64,000 bases of DNA, taken from NCBI GenBank assembly GCA_029990175.1, contig JARKIP010000038.1:28341501-28405500 (forward strand), given 5' to 3'. Positions 22,823 through 33,927 of this stretch are shown in pieces. Source of the DNA: Petunia secreta. Its lineage: Eukaryota; Streptophyta; Magnoliopsida; Solanales; Solanaceae. Both the position numbers and the translations under genes were made by a program. The notes below the pieces were generated by a model. The model ran no database searches, was not told the origin of the DNA, and saw only the letters and a list, made by a program, of their open reading frames with translations. Position 1 is the stretch's first letter. Every line of letters begins with the position of its first letter.

Positions 22823-23534
22823 TTATTTATACTATGATTTATCCGGGAGTGGCTAGTCTTCAAACAATTTTGCATCACTGGCTAGTATACATTTAACGCG
22901 GTCAAAATAGGCTACGTGACTAAATTTTTACCTTTAAATTCAGTCTAAAGTTTTAAGTCAACCCTCCATCAGAAATTTGGGATCAGTTATAGGAAATATT
23001 TAAAAATATAATTGCAAGATTTCTTGTCCTTTTTCTTTTTTTTCTGTGCGACTTTTTTTAGGTGAAAAACAATCACCATCACTCTGCTTATTCCAATACT
23101 TTTCACTGTAAGATGGTGATATTCCAAAAAAATAAACCAACTCCTCTATGCTTGGAAACATTACTATGTTCTTTTCCTTTTGTAATCAGCATCAAATTCT
23201 TAATTTTGGTTTAGCTTAACTAAATTTTCATGACTCTTCGTCAGCGTCTTAATTGAATTAATTAGCAATAATATATCGAAAATTACAAAAAATAAATAAA
23301 TAAATAAATAACAGTTGTGATGTAATTAATTATTTAATTGTGAGTCATTGACTAAGCTATGATTATTATGTTAATATGTCGTAGTTTAACTAATAGCCTG
23401 TTTATATAATTATGTATGTGTTTATATTTGGACTTTGTTTGGATTTAAAGGCTATTTGAAACATATAAAATCAGAAAAAGACCAGCCCATTCCCTTAGCC
23501 CAATCTTCCATTGTAACCCGGCCCATTCTCTATG

Positions 23535-23542
23535 TATATAAA
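23535..23542 (+). promoter_or_regulatory. Candidate TATA box of the Ogre-like LTR
   Basis: TATATAAA within TCTCTATGTATATAAACAT; the same block is conserved in the other two LTR copies near 50235 and 53787. No experimental support; position in the first 360 bp of a 3.9-kb LTR is plausible but other TATA-like sequences exist. Confidence 0.35.
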
Positions 23543-23859
23543 CATTTTGCTTTGCCATTTTTGGCATTTGACCTAAAACACTAAGAGAAATAGGGAAATT
23601 CTTGCCAAAATTCCCCTTACCTATCGGAAATCGCCTCCACCACCAGCTGCCACTGATCCGCCGTCTGTCCGCCGTCCTCCGGTCACCGAAAAATACATAA
23701 AAACACACCCCAGACTCCTTTGGACCTCCTCTACCCGATTCTACCCTTATTTCCCCCAAAAAATCAACCAATAGTTGTAGATCGGGTTTTGAAAGTCGCA
23801 GCCAAAGCTTTCTCCGGCGACCTATAAATATTTTCCGGTGACTTTTACATGGTACACGC

Positions 23860-25172
23860 TGTTGCTCCCAAACGCACACGCAAGTATACGTGGTCGACAA
23901 GTAATAAAGTGATAAGTAGAGTATCGTTCCCACGAGGACTATTCAGACTGAATTCTAACAAACAATTTCCTAAGAACTATTCAGGGATCTTTTTCTAATG
24001 GTTGAGATTTTACTAACTAAATGTAGTAATTAAAATAAGTAATTGAGATCAAGTAACAGAGCAAATTCTAAGTTGTTATCAATAAAAGATGACGGTCTCG
24101 GTTCAGAGTTACGAACAATCCAGTTGAGTTTTCCAGTTGATTCTACTTCTTGATTTCCTAGATTGCTAACTACAGGTTAAATTTACCCATGAAAACCTTT
24201 CGATTCTTCACGGTCTATGCAGGCTATTCCAATCCCTATATGTCTATGAGTTGAATCACGTGCACGCATTAACGAATTCTGTGATTAGTTAAGCTAGGCG
24301 AGCAAGTATATGTCTATCCTACTCACAAATTGGTTCCTCGATGCCCGGGTTCACAATCTAGCCCTACTCTTTCTTATCGCATTCATAAATTCCCTCTTTC
24401 GAGTTCAATCTAAAAACCATAGATAGTGTTCAATCATCAGGCCTCATAATCAAACAATTAGGATCAAGAAAGAATAAACAATCCGTAATGGTAAATCAAT
24501 ATATAGAAATCAACTTTCACACATCAACCTTCATGTGTTTACTCTAACCCTAGAACGAACAAACTATAGAATTAAAGAGAAGAATAAGAGAAAGAGAGAA
24601 AGAACTTGTTTAGAAGATATCTAGGGCTCCTCCCCTCTCCTCCAAAACTTGCTCCAAAGTCTGAACTCCCATAAAAAACTAAGTAAAACAGTATTTATAG
24701 GGTTTACAAAGGTCTAGTAATAAGTTACACATAAGCCTAGACGAAATAGGACTCCAAAAACGCTCCAGGGGCGCTTTAGCTGGCGCCCCGCGCCTCGTAA
24801 CGCGCGACCCAAGGCAATTTACGTCAAAATCCCACCGCTTTTGGGGCGCCCCGTGCCACCGATGGCGCCAGGAGCTTGGGTGCTTTGGGTGGCGTGCCGC
24901 ATGGCCTATAGGGCCCGGCCAATTTTCTATTTCCTTGCTCCGCAGCTCGCCTCGTGTCGTGCCTTCGTGTGTTCGATCCAATCCTCAATCAAAATCCAAT
25001 CTTTTCTTGCTCGATCATGCTCTTTAAAGCTCCAATTGCACTGCATAACAACCTACATACACACGACATAAAATCAGTGCAAAACCACATTCATAAACTA
25101 GAAAACTGGCGAATAAAATACTCAAACGTGAGGAAATATTAAGGAAATATAGGCATAAATTTTCAAACATCA
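23860..25172 (-). mobile_element. 3' LTR of the nested non-autonomous element
   Basis: Left copy on the plus strand; in element orientation it starts TGATG right after a purine-rich GTGTGGGGTAG tract and ends GGGAGCAACA. A GC-rich block (about 24760-24960) that would be near the U3 start is shared with the other LTR and contains short ORFs on both strands that are not genes. Confidence 0.92.
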
Positions 25173-27205
25173 CTACCCCACACTAGAACCTTTGCTCGCC
25201 CTCGAGCAATTACCAATAACTTCTTAACCTAGGTAGAACAGGTCTGCCTATGACTATGGTTGATACCGACCATTGAACAAATGCATACATGACTACTATG
25301 GGTCCAACCAACATGCTAAAATTTAACAAACTCAACTCATTGCAACCATGCTCCCATAAAATCACACATATCTACTCAACCAAGAAGCCACGACTTTACC
25401 TATTTCATGCAAACCATGTGCCCTCACCAAAATGAAGCAAGAGAGTGTCCCCCAAATATCACACACAACAATGAATATCAAGAATAGAATGGGGACAATA
25501 GCATAGAAAGAATTCACTCCCTCTCATGAAAAAATCACATGTCACACATGATGTACCATAGGCTTGCCCGTAGTGTAGGACTCCACTAATATAAGCTTAC
25601 TCCAATCGGGATTAACTAGGACTTTAAAAAGGTTGTAATGTAGGCTAAGGGGCTGATAGGTTACGTATGGGTAATAGTGACTACTTTCCTAAGCACTTTA
25701 ATACATCACAATTATTTCAAACACAAATCTCATCAAAGCCACCCAATCAACAACTTTCACACACACCTTCTCAACAAGTAGCAATTTTTCTTTTAAGCAC
25801 ACACTAGCAAGGATGGATATTCTTCTCTCTTTATTTCTTTTTCCAGAATTTTTTTCTTTTCAACTTTGCTCTTTTTTTTTCATTTATTTTCTTTTTCTAT
25901 TCATTACTTTCCAACCTTGCCAATGCTCATAAACAACTACTACACAATTCATTCACGTATTTTCCCTCATTGGTTCCACTAAAAAACCTCCCAATATTCC
26001 ACCACAACTCCACAATAATATCACATTATCAATTAAAGTGCTTAAGGAGTAAATGGCCAAAAGAGAACAATTTAGAACAAATGGGTAGGCTCGGGGTGTG
26101 GGTGCCAACAAAAAGGTCAAAGAAGTCACAACAATCAAGTCCAAGGTGTATATGTAAGGGTAGGAAAATCAAAAGAAAGCCCGTATCATCTCCCGACTAG
26201 AGCAATCCTAGGATTTCGCTTTACACACACACGGGGCAAGTTCTAGACACCAATATGCAAACATGGAGTAAAATAAGAATATGCCTCACAACACACATTG
26301 CACATGATCCACACAAAAAGGCTCCAGCAACAACTCTCAATCAAGCATTTAGAGTGCAACTTGTGGAAAATTAAGCACTAATACACAAAGGTTCACAACA
26401 AAGTCAAGCAAGTGGACTCAAGCATCTCAAGGGGGTCGTTCCATTTTTTTTTCTAGGCATGCATCACAATTAAAACCCAAGGACACCACAAACAGCACAT
26501 GCAACAAGTTCAAGTCTACCGGTATCAATCAAATCAAGGGCACCTAGCATTCTACTTATTCCTTTCGTCTAGGGTCACCTATAACTAACTACTCTAATCC
26601 TAAAAAAATAAAAACTACCCGGTTCAAAGGCCTCCCCGTGGAAAAGAACTGATGCCATAAGAAAAACCACGGGGTGGATGATATGTACCACTAACAAAGA
26701 CTAAAAAGAAAATCTTTTTGGAATTTTTCATTGGTTTACTAATTTTTTTCAAGTTTTTTATATATTAAAGCAAGAACAAATCAAAATAAAGTCAAGTGAC
26801 AAAAGAAAATCCTACGGTACATGCATCCCTAACCTCAAAAATAAATAAAAGGGTAGTTTCCCCACCCCACACTTAAACTAAGCACTGTCCTCAGTGCAAA
26901 AAATAAGAAAGTGCAAGGTAAAGAAAACTTCCCTGAAGACTCTAGTCCTTGCTGCTAGCATCCTCCAAGCTTCCATATAGTATGAGGTACTCAGACTTCC
27001 CCCAACAGGTCAACAATATTAGGCAGGGGTGAGGACACCCCGCACTTAAACTCGACATTACATGAACCTGCAATCCAAAGAATCACCCAAAGTAATATAC
27101 AACCATAAAAATACTAATAAAAATAAATAAAAGTAAAGCAATCAAATTCGGGTGCCTCCCAAGAAGCGCTTGATTTAACGTCGCGGCACGACGAAGACAA
27201 CTTCA
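25173..27205 (-). other. Non-coding 3' portion of the nested element
   Basis: About 2 kb between the ORF and the 3' LTR with no recognisable protein. In element orientation it carries the GTGTGGGG-rich phrases often found between coding part and 3' LTR in solanaceous Ty3/gypsy elements (for example the complement of 26865-26900). AT-rich runs occur at 25830-25910 and 26700-26770. Confidence 0.5.
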
Positions 27206-28195
27206 TCACTTTTGTCTCCACCTTGAACTAATGAATTGAATTCCCAACTTTGCCTCAAGCTTACGACTATGGTATTGGGGTGGTGGCAAAAATACAAAAG
27301 GACCAAGTAACCAATGTCGCATTTTGCACTTCTTGGCCTTTACATGAGGGATGTCGTTTTGTCTCCTCGGCATCACAAACTTTAAAATATAAGCACCTTG
27401 TTCCTCCTCCTTTGGTTTCTTCATAGGCTCGGGTGGCTCAATTTTCATGTCACCATCCAAACACAATGTGGAAAAATGATTGGAATGAGTTCCAATGCAC
27501 TTCAATTCTAAAATTGCATTACTTTTGACACCCTCACTTGCACAAACACTAGAGTCCTCAAATATGATGTTTTCTATTTCCTCACTTGACTCTAATGTGA
27601 TTTCCTCAACCTTGGCATCATCAACTAATATTGGGTCGAATGGTAGGAATTCCACTTTTTGCTCCTCAAATTGGCTTCTAAGCTCTTCTATCTCAAATCT
27701 ACTATTCACTACAACTGATAATTGGGCATTAGACACCTCAACCATATCACTCAAATTCTCCTCCAAGTCGTGAATAGTCAAGCCAAATTCGTCGATCTCT
27801 TGTCCGAGCTCCACTCTTTCTGCCATAAATTGCATCGTCATATTTGTAAGTTCGTTCCTGAAGTCCCCATAAGCTTCTAAGAGTTTGGCTTGCTCCATTA
27901 GCCAAGTTTCGCTAACAACATGCACTTTATCGCTCCTGTCAAACTCACAAATATCATTAGAATCATCACAAAAATTATTGGGGGAAGGAGCATGGCACTT
28001 AGGACAATCATTCCACCGACCACCACACAATTTACAAAAATTCCAATCAAAGGTGGTAGAAAATTCACATAACCAGTCTCACAGGGTTGAAAGACTCGGA
28101 CAATTTTCCCAAAAGTGATGTCCTCCACAAAGTAGACAAGAATCAATAAAATTTGAGCAACCATCATTCAACCCACTTTCATTAAAAGATGCCAT
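27206..28195 (-). pseudogene. Gag-like zinc-knuckle and coiled-coil protein of the nested element
   Basis: From the ATG at 28195 the minus strand reads MASFNESGLNDGCSNFIDSC and then LLCGGHHFWENCPS, giving a C-x2-C-x3-H-x4-C zinc knuckle. A TGA at 28076-28078 interrupts the frame, which then continues open for about 330 codons. After the stop come further Cys pairs (CKLCGGRWNDCPKCH), a long acidic coiled coil (about 27850-27600) and a basic end (VKAKKCKMRHW). The ORF begins about 100 nt after the primer-binding site, where gag would be. I do not recognise a named family; gag-like nucleic-acid binding is inferred only from the knuckle and position. A leaky-stop product cannot be excluded. Confidence 0.6.
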
Positions 28196-28293
28196 GTAAA
28201 CTAGTAATATAATAATAAACTAAAAATAAAAATAAAAAAAATTAAACCTGAATAGAAAATAATAAATTGTTCAAAAAGAAAACAGTCAATTTA

Positions 28294-28312
28294 GTCCCCG
28301 GCAACGGTGCCA
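28294..28312 (-). other. Primer-binding site, tRNA-Asp type
   Basis: On the minus strand TGGCACCGTTGCCGGGGAC lies 6 nt after the LTR end. It is complementary to the 3' end of plant tRNA-Asp with one mismatch (A in place of G at position 5), as in Athila-related elements. This fixes the element orientation. Confidence 0.8.
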
Positions 28313-28318
28313 AAAACT

Positions 28319-29632
28319 TGTTGCTCCCAAACGCACACGCAAGTATACGTGGTCGACAAGTAATAAAGTGATAAGTAGAGTATCGTTCCCATGAGGACTA
28401 TTCAGACTGAATTCTAACAAACAATTTCCTAAGAACTATTCAGGGATCTTTTTCCAATGGTTGAGATTTTACTAACTAAATGTAGTAATTAAAATAAGTA
28501 ATTGAGATCAAGTAACAGAGCAAATTCTAAGTTGTTATCAATAAAAGATGACGGTCTCGGTTCAGAGTTACGAACAATCCAGTTGAGTTTTCCAGTTGAT
28601 TCTACTTCTTGATTTCCTAGATTGCTAACTACAGGTTAAATGTACCCATGAAAACCTTTCGATTCTTCACGGTCTATGCAGGCTACTCCAATCCCTATAT
28701 GTCTATGGGTTGAATCACGTGCACGCATTAACGAATTCTGTGATTAGTTAAGCTAGGCGAGCAAGTATATGTCTATCCTACTCACAAATTGGTTCCTCTA
28801 TGCCCGGGTTCACAATCTAGCCTTACTCTTTCTTATTACGTTCATAAATTCCCTCTTTCAAGTTCAATCTAAAAACCATAGATAGTGTTCAATCATCAGG
28901 CCTCAATAATCAAACAATTAGGATCAAGAAAGAATAAACAATCCGTAATAGTAAATCAATATATAGAAATCAACTTTCAAACATCAACCTTCATGTGTTT
29001 ACTCTAACCCTAGAATGAACAAACTATAGAATTAAAGAGAAGAATAAGAGAAAGAGAGAAAGAACTTGCTTAGAAGACATCTAGGGCTTCTCCCATCTCC
29101 TCCAAAACTTGCTCTAAAGTCTGAACTCCCATCAAAAACTAAGTAAAATAGTATTTATAGGGTTTACAAAGGTCTAGTAATAAGTTACACATAAGCCTAG
29201 ACGAAATAGGACTCCAAAAACGCTCCAGGGGCGCTTTAGCTGGCGCCCCGTGCCTCGTAACGTGCGACCCAAGGCAGTTTACGTCAAAATCCCACCGCTT
29301 TTGGGGCGCCCCGTGCCACCGATGGCGCCAGGAGCTTGGGCGCTTTGGGTGGCGTGCCGCATGGCCTGTAGGGCCCGGCCAATTTTCTGTTTCCTTGCTC
29401 CGCAGCTCGCCTCGTGTCGTGCCTTCGTGTGTTCGATCCAATCCTCAATCAAAATCCAATCTTTTCTTGCTCGATCATGCTCTTTAAAGCTCCAATTGCA
29501 CTGCATAACAACCTACATACACATGACATAAAATCAGTGCAAAACCACATTCATAAACTAGAAAACGGGCGAATAAAATACTCAAACGTGAGGAAATATT
29601 AAGGCAATATAGGCATAAAATACCAAACATCA
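28319..29632 (-). mobile_element. 5' LTR of the nested non-autonomous element
   Basis: Right copy on the plus strand, adjacent to the primer-binding site. It matches the other LTR throughout with scattered transitions, many C/T at CG or CNG contexts, consistent with methylation-driven decay. Confidence 0.92.
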
Positions 29633-32128
29633 CACGCTGTTTCTTTTTCCTCCTCTTTCCGTTATTTCCTTTTTCTAGCTGAAATGACCCCAAATGGGAT
29701 CGTTTCCGTTAGAAGAAGAAGGTGACGGGTTCGAACTGGGTCTATGCGTCTGAATACGAATTGGGTCTGTGCGAACGGGGTACTAAACGGCGGAGTTGGT
29801 GGTTGTTTGTTGGAGTTGTGACTGTGAGAAGATTGGTTGTTGCGTGTGTGATGTGTGCAACGTGATACTATGGTAAAAAGCAAGGCTGTGTCGAAACCGA
29901 AGCAGTGAGGTACAGTTGTGCAGCGAAGCATATGGTGGCAGTGGTATCGATATAACGAGGATGTTTCAATGAAGACGATGGTGTGGTGACGCCGTGGTGG
30001 TGAATGTGTTTGGTTGGTATTGAAGCTGATCCGAGGCTGCAAACATTGAGGTGCTAAGATATTGATTTATTTAATGTAATGCTACTGATGAAGTGGTGCA
30101 GCTTGTCATTGATATGACGAGGCGGTGATTGGAACACAGCGACGAGGCTGTTATGGTGGCGAGTTGATGTTGATGTAGTAGTGTTGAATCAAGGTGGTAC
30201 GGAATGGTGGAGTTGCGAGGGTGTAACAGCTGCGGGGCTGACTGTTTTGGGCAAGTTCGTGGTATTACGGCGATGGCGAGGCAGTCTCGACAAGGCAGTA
30301 GTGGAGATGGGTTAAGAAAGTGGTACCTCACCCCTTTCCTCTATGTGTTTTCCTTTTCCGCCTTAGTTTCCCATTTTTCTTTGCTACTGCTTAGTGTATA
30401 GTTGTAAAAAAAAAAAATATATGAAAAATGTTCAAAGTTTAATTCTTAACATGTGTGATCATGTAGTGTCAATTCATATGCGTACCCTGTTGTTAGAAAG
30501 CTTGAACTCTATATACAAAATAATTGCTTTTGTTTGGTACAATGAAGCTTGTTGTCCGAAAGCGTCTATGTTATTGTCTTTAGGCTCGAGATTGATTAGT
30601 ATTTAGTTAGTATGAAATTTGTTTAAATCATCGTGATTAGAGGTATGTAAATGAGATCTGTTTTGCCATGTCTGGAGGGTCCAAGTCTTAGCATTAATTT
30701 TGATCATTTGCCTGAAATGCTGAATCGTGTATGTGTGTTGGTTTAGAATATGTGCCTGATGTGTTATGAGTTCTGTTTGGATGAGTGTCAGCATAGTTTT
30801 ATCTTTGTTCCAATGGCAGACCATGAGTTTGAACTTGTACCCTTGCTTATTGTTAGTGTTGTTAGAGTTAAATTGTTTGTCTTACTCTTTAGCACAATAA
30901 CAATTGTCTGCTTGAATTGGGTTTGTTGGGCTAGTCCAAGTCTAAAAATCTATCCAAACATGTCAAGTTAGTGTTAAACATGAATCTGTCTAGTATCCGT
31001 GTGTATAAACTTGTGGTGAGTTGAAAGAGAGTCAAAAAGTCAATTAAAAAGACAGAAAGAAAGTACTTTGGCAGCCTAAAAACAAGGCTTTTCTGTCATC
31101 TTTTTGGTCTCTAGTGTAAAGCATGTTTACAATTTGATTCTTGCATTTAATGGCTTGATCTGGTTGTCTGCACAGCTCCCACTTCCACTCTATTTAAATA
31201 GTGTCTTTTACCCTTTATAAGAGGGGGCTGACTTACCAAAAAACGAAATGAACAGATCTGGTGAAGACACCAACTACTCTTCAAAAAAAAAAAAAAAAAT
31301 ACTTGTTGAGATCTGAAAAAATATACTCTATACAAAGGCTTGAGGGTAAAGGAATAGATCTGAGAAAAAACAAAAATATAGAGAGAGTCAAAAAAAGAAA
31401 AAATAGAGAAAAGTGAGATAGTAGTCTTTGGAACATGAAAGTTAATCCTTGTTCTAAGCCTGGTTTTGGAGTAGTGGCGTGACTGGTTGTTGCTATTATT
31501 CTTTGTTGCTGGATGGCTTTTGAGCTCTAGCTGTTGGATCCATTTCACAATAGATATTTTCCTAACATTTTCCCTTTGTGTTGTATTATCAGAATTAAAA
31601 GTGTGAAAGTATGCAAGTAATGGTTTGAAATCAGCCCATAAATTTACATCTTGCTTGTATCATAATCTTGTGTTATTATGCTATGCATATTAAGCTGGAA
31701 TGGTGATTCTTTTTTATATTCTTTTCGTAGAAAAAGTAATTGAATCTGTGCAATGTTGAAACTCGACAAACTACACCGCGTGTGCTAATATGGTGCTTTT
31801 TAAAGGATGTTGCAGCTGCTATTTTCGCATGATCTGTTAAATTTAATAAACCTGAATTTTTTCCATAACAATGGAGAGGAACAAAGGATCTTGAAATATG
31901 GTCATAAAAATGCAAATCACGTCTCTATAAAATGCAAATCATTTCAAGACATAAAGAAATTAAAGGGATAAAAGGCATGCGAGGTTCACTGAAGTGACGT
32001 TAGCCTATTTTTATGTTAAAACACAAGTATTAGTTAGGCATTAACAAGGAATGCACAAGTAAGCTAAGAGGACATCTGTAACTTAATAATTAATTGATTC
32101 AAGTGTAGTTTGATTAAGACGGATGATC

Positions 32129-32500
32129 TCGAACGGGTGAAGTGCCTGCGCGACCATATCCGGTTTTAGGTAAAATACACTTTTGTAAATATTAAATTGA
32201 GCCACATTTAATCAAAAATATCGGAAGCAAATGTGATACAGGTAATCCAAATCAAGCCGGAATCATAAAATCTGAGTTTAGCCAGAAAAAAATAAAATAA
32301 AAATCAAGACTCGAATCAAGGCCGATGAGGAATATATAGCCAAATATTATCGCGCAGGCACTTCACCCGTTCGACACCTCATCGGCCTTGATTCGAGTCT
32401 TGATTTTTATTTTATTTTTTTCTGGCTAAACTCAGATTTTATGATTCCGGCTTGATTTGGATTACCTGTATCACATTTGCTTCCGATATTTTTGATTAAA
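32129..32500. repeat. Two interleaved perfect inverted repeats in the Ogre-like LTR
   Basis: Pair a: 32129-32153 and 32350-32374, 25 bp, exact reverse complements. Pair b: 32207-32330 and 32377-32500, 124 bp, exact reverse complements by base-by-base reading. The order is a, b, a', b', so the pairs are interleaved, not nested. No coding potential. The b arms enclose a 46-nt spacer and could form a 124-bp hairpin. Confidence 0.95.
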
Positions 32501-32897
32501 GCGTAGCGAAGGAAATAAATGAAGGCAAAGTACGATAAAATATTCCATATAGCCGGAATGCGTCAATAAAAGCAACTGTGCTTGGCACAAGACTCGAGGG
32601 TGCCTAATCCCTTCCCGAGAGTCAACCGAGATCCTTACCCGGAACTCTGACGCAGACCACTAACGAGTCATAGGTGTTCCAAGGTACCTCTTTGGGTGAC
32701 TTGGCACACCTTAAACTTGTCAAGTGGCGACTCCGAATTAAAATAAACAATTCGTACCTTGAAATACCGTCACTTCCTTAAATGGGAATCCTAACTCGGG
32801 ATAGCGCCAAATAATCACAAAAATCCCATAAGCGCTTCATAAACCCGAAAATGCCCTTCCATAAGTGAGCGCGTAGAAAAAAAGGGTGTGACAGCCT

Positions 32898-32916
32898 TGG
32901 CGGTTCCGTTGGGGAC
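32898..32916 (+). other. Primer-binding site of the Ogre-like element
   Basis: TGGCGGTTCCGTTGGGGAC begins 4 nt after the LTR end (GTGTGACA, 32893). The position and the TGG start fit a tRNA primer site; I have not assigned the tRNA with confidence (Ogre elements are reported to use tRNA-Arg). Confidence 0.65.
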
Positions 32917-33927
32917 AAAACAGTAAAACTGAGAATCTCAGGCTTTAACAATTTGACGTATTTCGGCTTTTGAATATTTGTTTGTACGTTGCCTTGATAG
33001 ATTGAATGTTACTTCTTTGATATTGTTGAACTGCATATATAGACAATTGTCTTCTCTCGCACACCTTTGAGTCTTCTCGAACACTGCACACATGCACGCC
33101 AGTTTCGCTTCGGCGTCTGGAATTTTTGTCGTGTCTCAGGACACAAAAAGTTAACCCTTCTTAGGAGTTGGTGCGTTGGGTTAGGCCGTTAGACGTTGTC
33201 GACCGGTACCCCCGAGGCACTTTCAAATTGCCAGAAACTATAGAACATGAACCCATTAAGTCACCTAGAGTTGAACCTGTGCCTTTATGTAGGCCGATTT
33301 ATTTGCATGTCATTAGACTTAGTGAGGTGCAGTACACCGGTACCCACTTGTCTAGGCTGACCCTTTTAGAGTCTAGATGGGGCCCACGCCCCAGAAAGAC
33401 ACAATAGTGACATCTTCTGTGTTGCATCTAGGGAGACCGTTATGCTGACCGTTTATCGAGGAAAAGCGGATTAGTTTGAAAAAAATATGAAAGAAAAAAT
33501 GATGAAAGAAAAAGAGAGAGAGAGAGAGAAGAGACATTTTGTTAAGAGGGGCAATTTCAGATTTTCAAAACAAAAAAAAAAAAATAGCGTGTCATTATCT
33601 TTTCCCCGTTGTCGGCAAGATTTTAAAGTCAATTTCACGCCGTTATAATGACCAATTTTGTGAAAAAAAAAAAGAAGAGAAGGAAAAAACAACGTCAATA
33701 GTCAAATTTTGGTGTCATTGTCATGTCGAATTTTTTTTTAAAAAAAAAATCCAAATAGAGTCGACTTATTTTGTAAAATATTGACAAGTTTTTGTTTCTA
33801 TTTGTCTAGACTAGTCAATCATGTAAATATTTTGTTTGAGTCGGCTTGTCCATTTTAATGTTGTTTTGCAAATTGTGTCCAAAATTTTCTCGGTCCTAAT
33901 CCTTCATTTTTAATAAAAATAGGTATC
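32917..33927 (+). other. Leader between primer-binding site and ORF1
   Basis: About 1 kb without a convincing gene. A 79-codon open frame at 33168-33407 has no recognised similarity. The segment 33470-33760 is rich in A and GA runs. This fits the long 5' untranslated leader of Ogre-type elements. Confidence 0.5.

Larger units (their letters stand above)
21026..23180. repeat. Segment X, copy A (duplicated at 51268-53432)
   Basis: The segment matches 51268-53432 along its length at high identity by eye, with small indels (for example about 60 bp present in copy B near 52665-52730 and absent from copy A near 22420). Homology starts abruptly at CGTCTCATCC (about 21026) and runs up to and into the LTR that follows in both places. 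It carries a Myb/SANT-like pseudogene at its left end, AT-rich sequence, and a palindrome cluster at 22480-22822. The interval 22240-22375 ends in a CCAAACAGGCCCC motif reminiscent of a PIF/Harbinger or hAT terminus; no partner end was found. Confidence 0.85.
23860..29632 (-). mobile_element. Non-autonomous LTR retrotransposon nested in the Ogre-like 5' LTR
   Basis: Two direct LTRs of 1313 bp (23860-25172) and 1314 bp (28319-29632) begin TGTTGCTCCC and end CATCA on the plus strand, and the whole is flanked by the 5-bp duplication CACGC (23855-23859 and 29633-29637). The uninterrupted sequence is seen in the other LTR copies (around 50555 and 54110), which proves the insertion. The primer-binding site next to the right LTR and the polypurine tract next to the left LTR (complement of 25173-25186) put the element on the minus strand. 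The 3.1-kb interior has one gag-like ORF and no protease, RT or integrase, so mobilisation would need proteins in trans. I count roughly thirty differences between the LTRs by eye, about 2-3 percent. Confidence 0.93.
23181..32893 (+). mobile_element. 5' LTR of the Ogre-like element (split by a nested element)
   Basis: It starts TGTAATCA in segment X and ends GGGTGTGACA directly before the primer-binding site. Without the nested insertion (23860-29637) it is about 3935 bp. Compared with the other two copies (49863 and 53433), it lacks about 11 bp just after TGTAATCA. A TATATAAA at 23535-23542 is a candidate promoter. The part 30400-32128 shows no genes; the open frames seen there lie in low-complexity sequence. 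The region 32129-32500 holds an unusual inverted-repeat arrangement (separate entry). Confidence 0.85.

Noticed and set aside
24679..25071. Open frames in the GC-rich block of the nested LTR (also at 29139-29531)
   Set aside because: Lie inside both LTRs on opposite strands, low plausibility as proteins; the repeated occurrence is due to LTR identity.
29662..30331. His/Thr/Ser-rich minus-strand frames (also at 50585-51060 and 54234-54781)
   Set aside because: They lie in all three LTR copies and are broken differently in each; composition reflects GTGG-type simple sequence, not a gene.
33168..33407. 79-codon open frame in the Ogre leader
   Set aside because: No recognised domain; isolated in a long non-coding leader. 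Could be an upstream ORF but nothing supports it.
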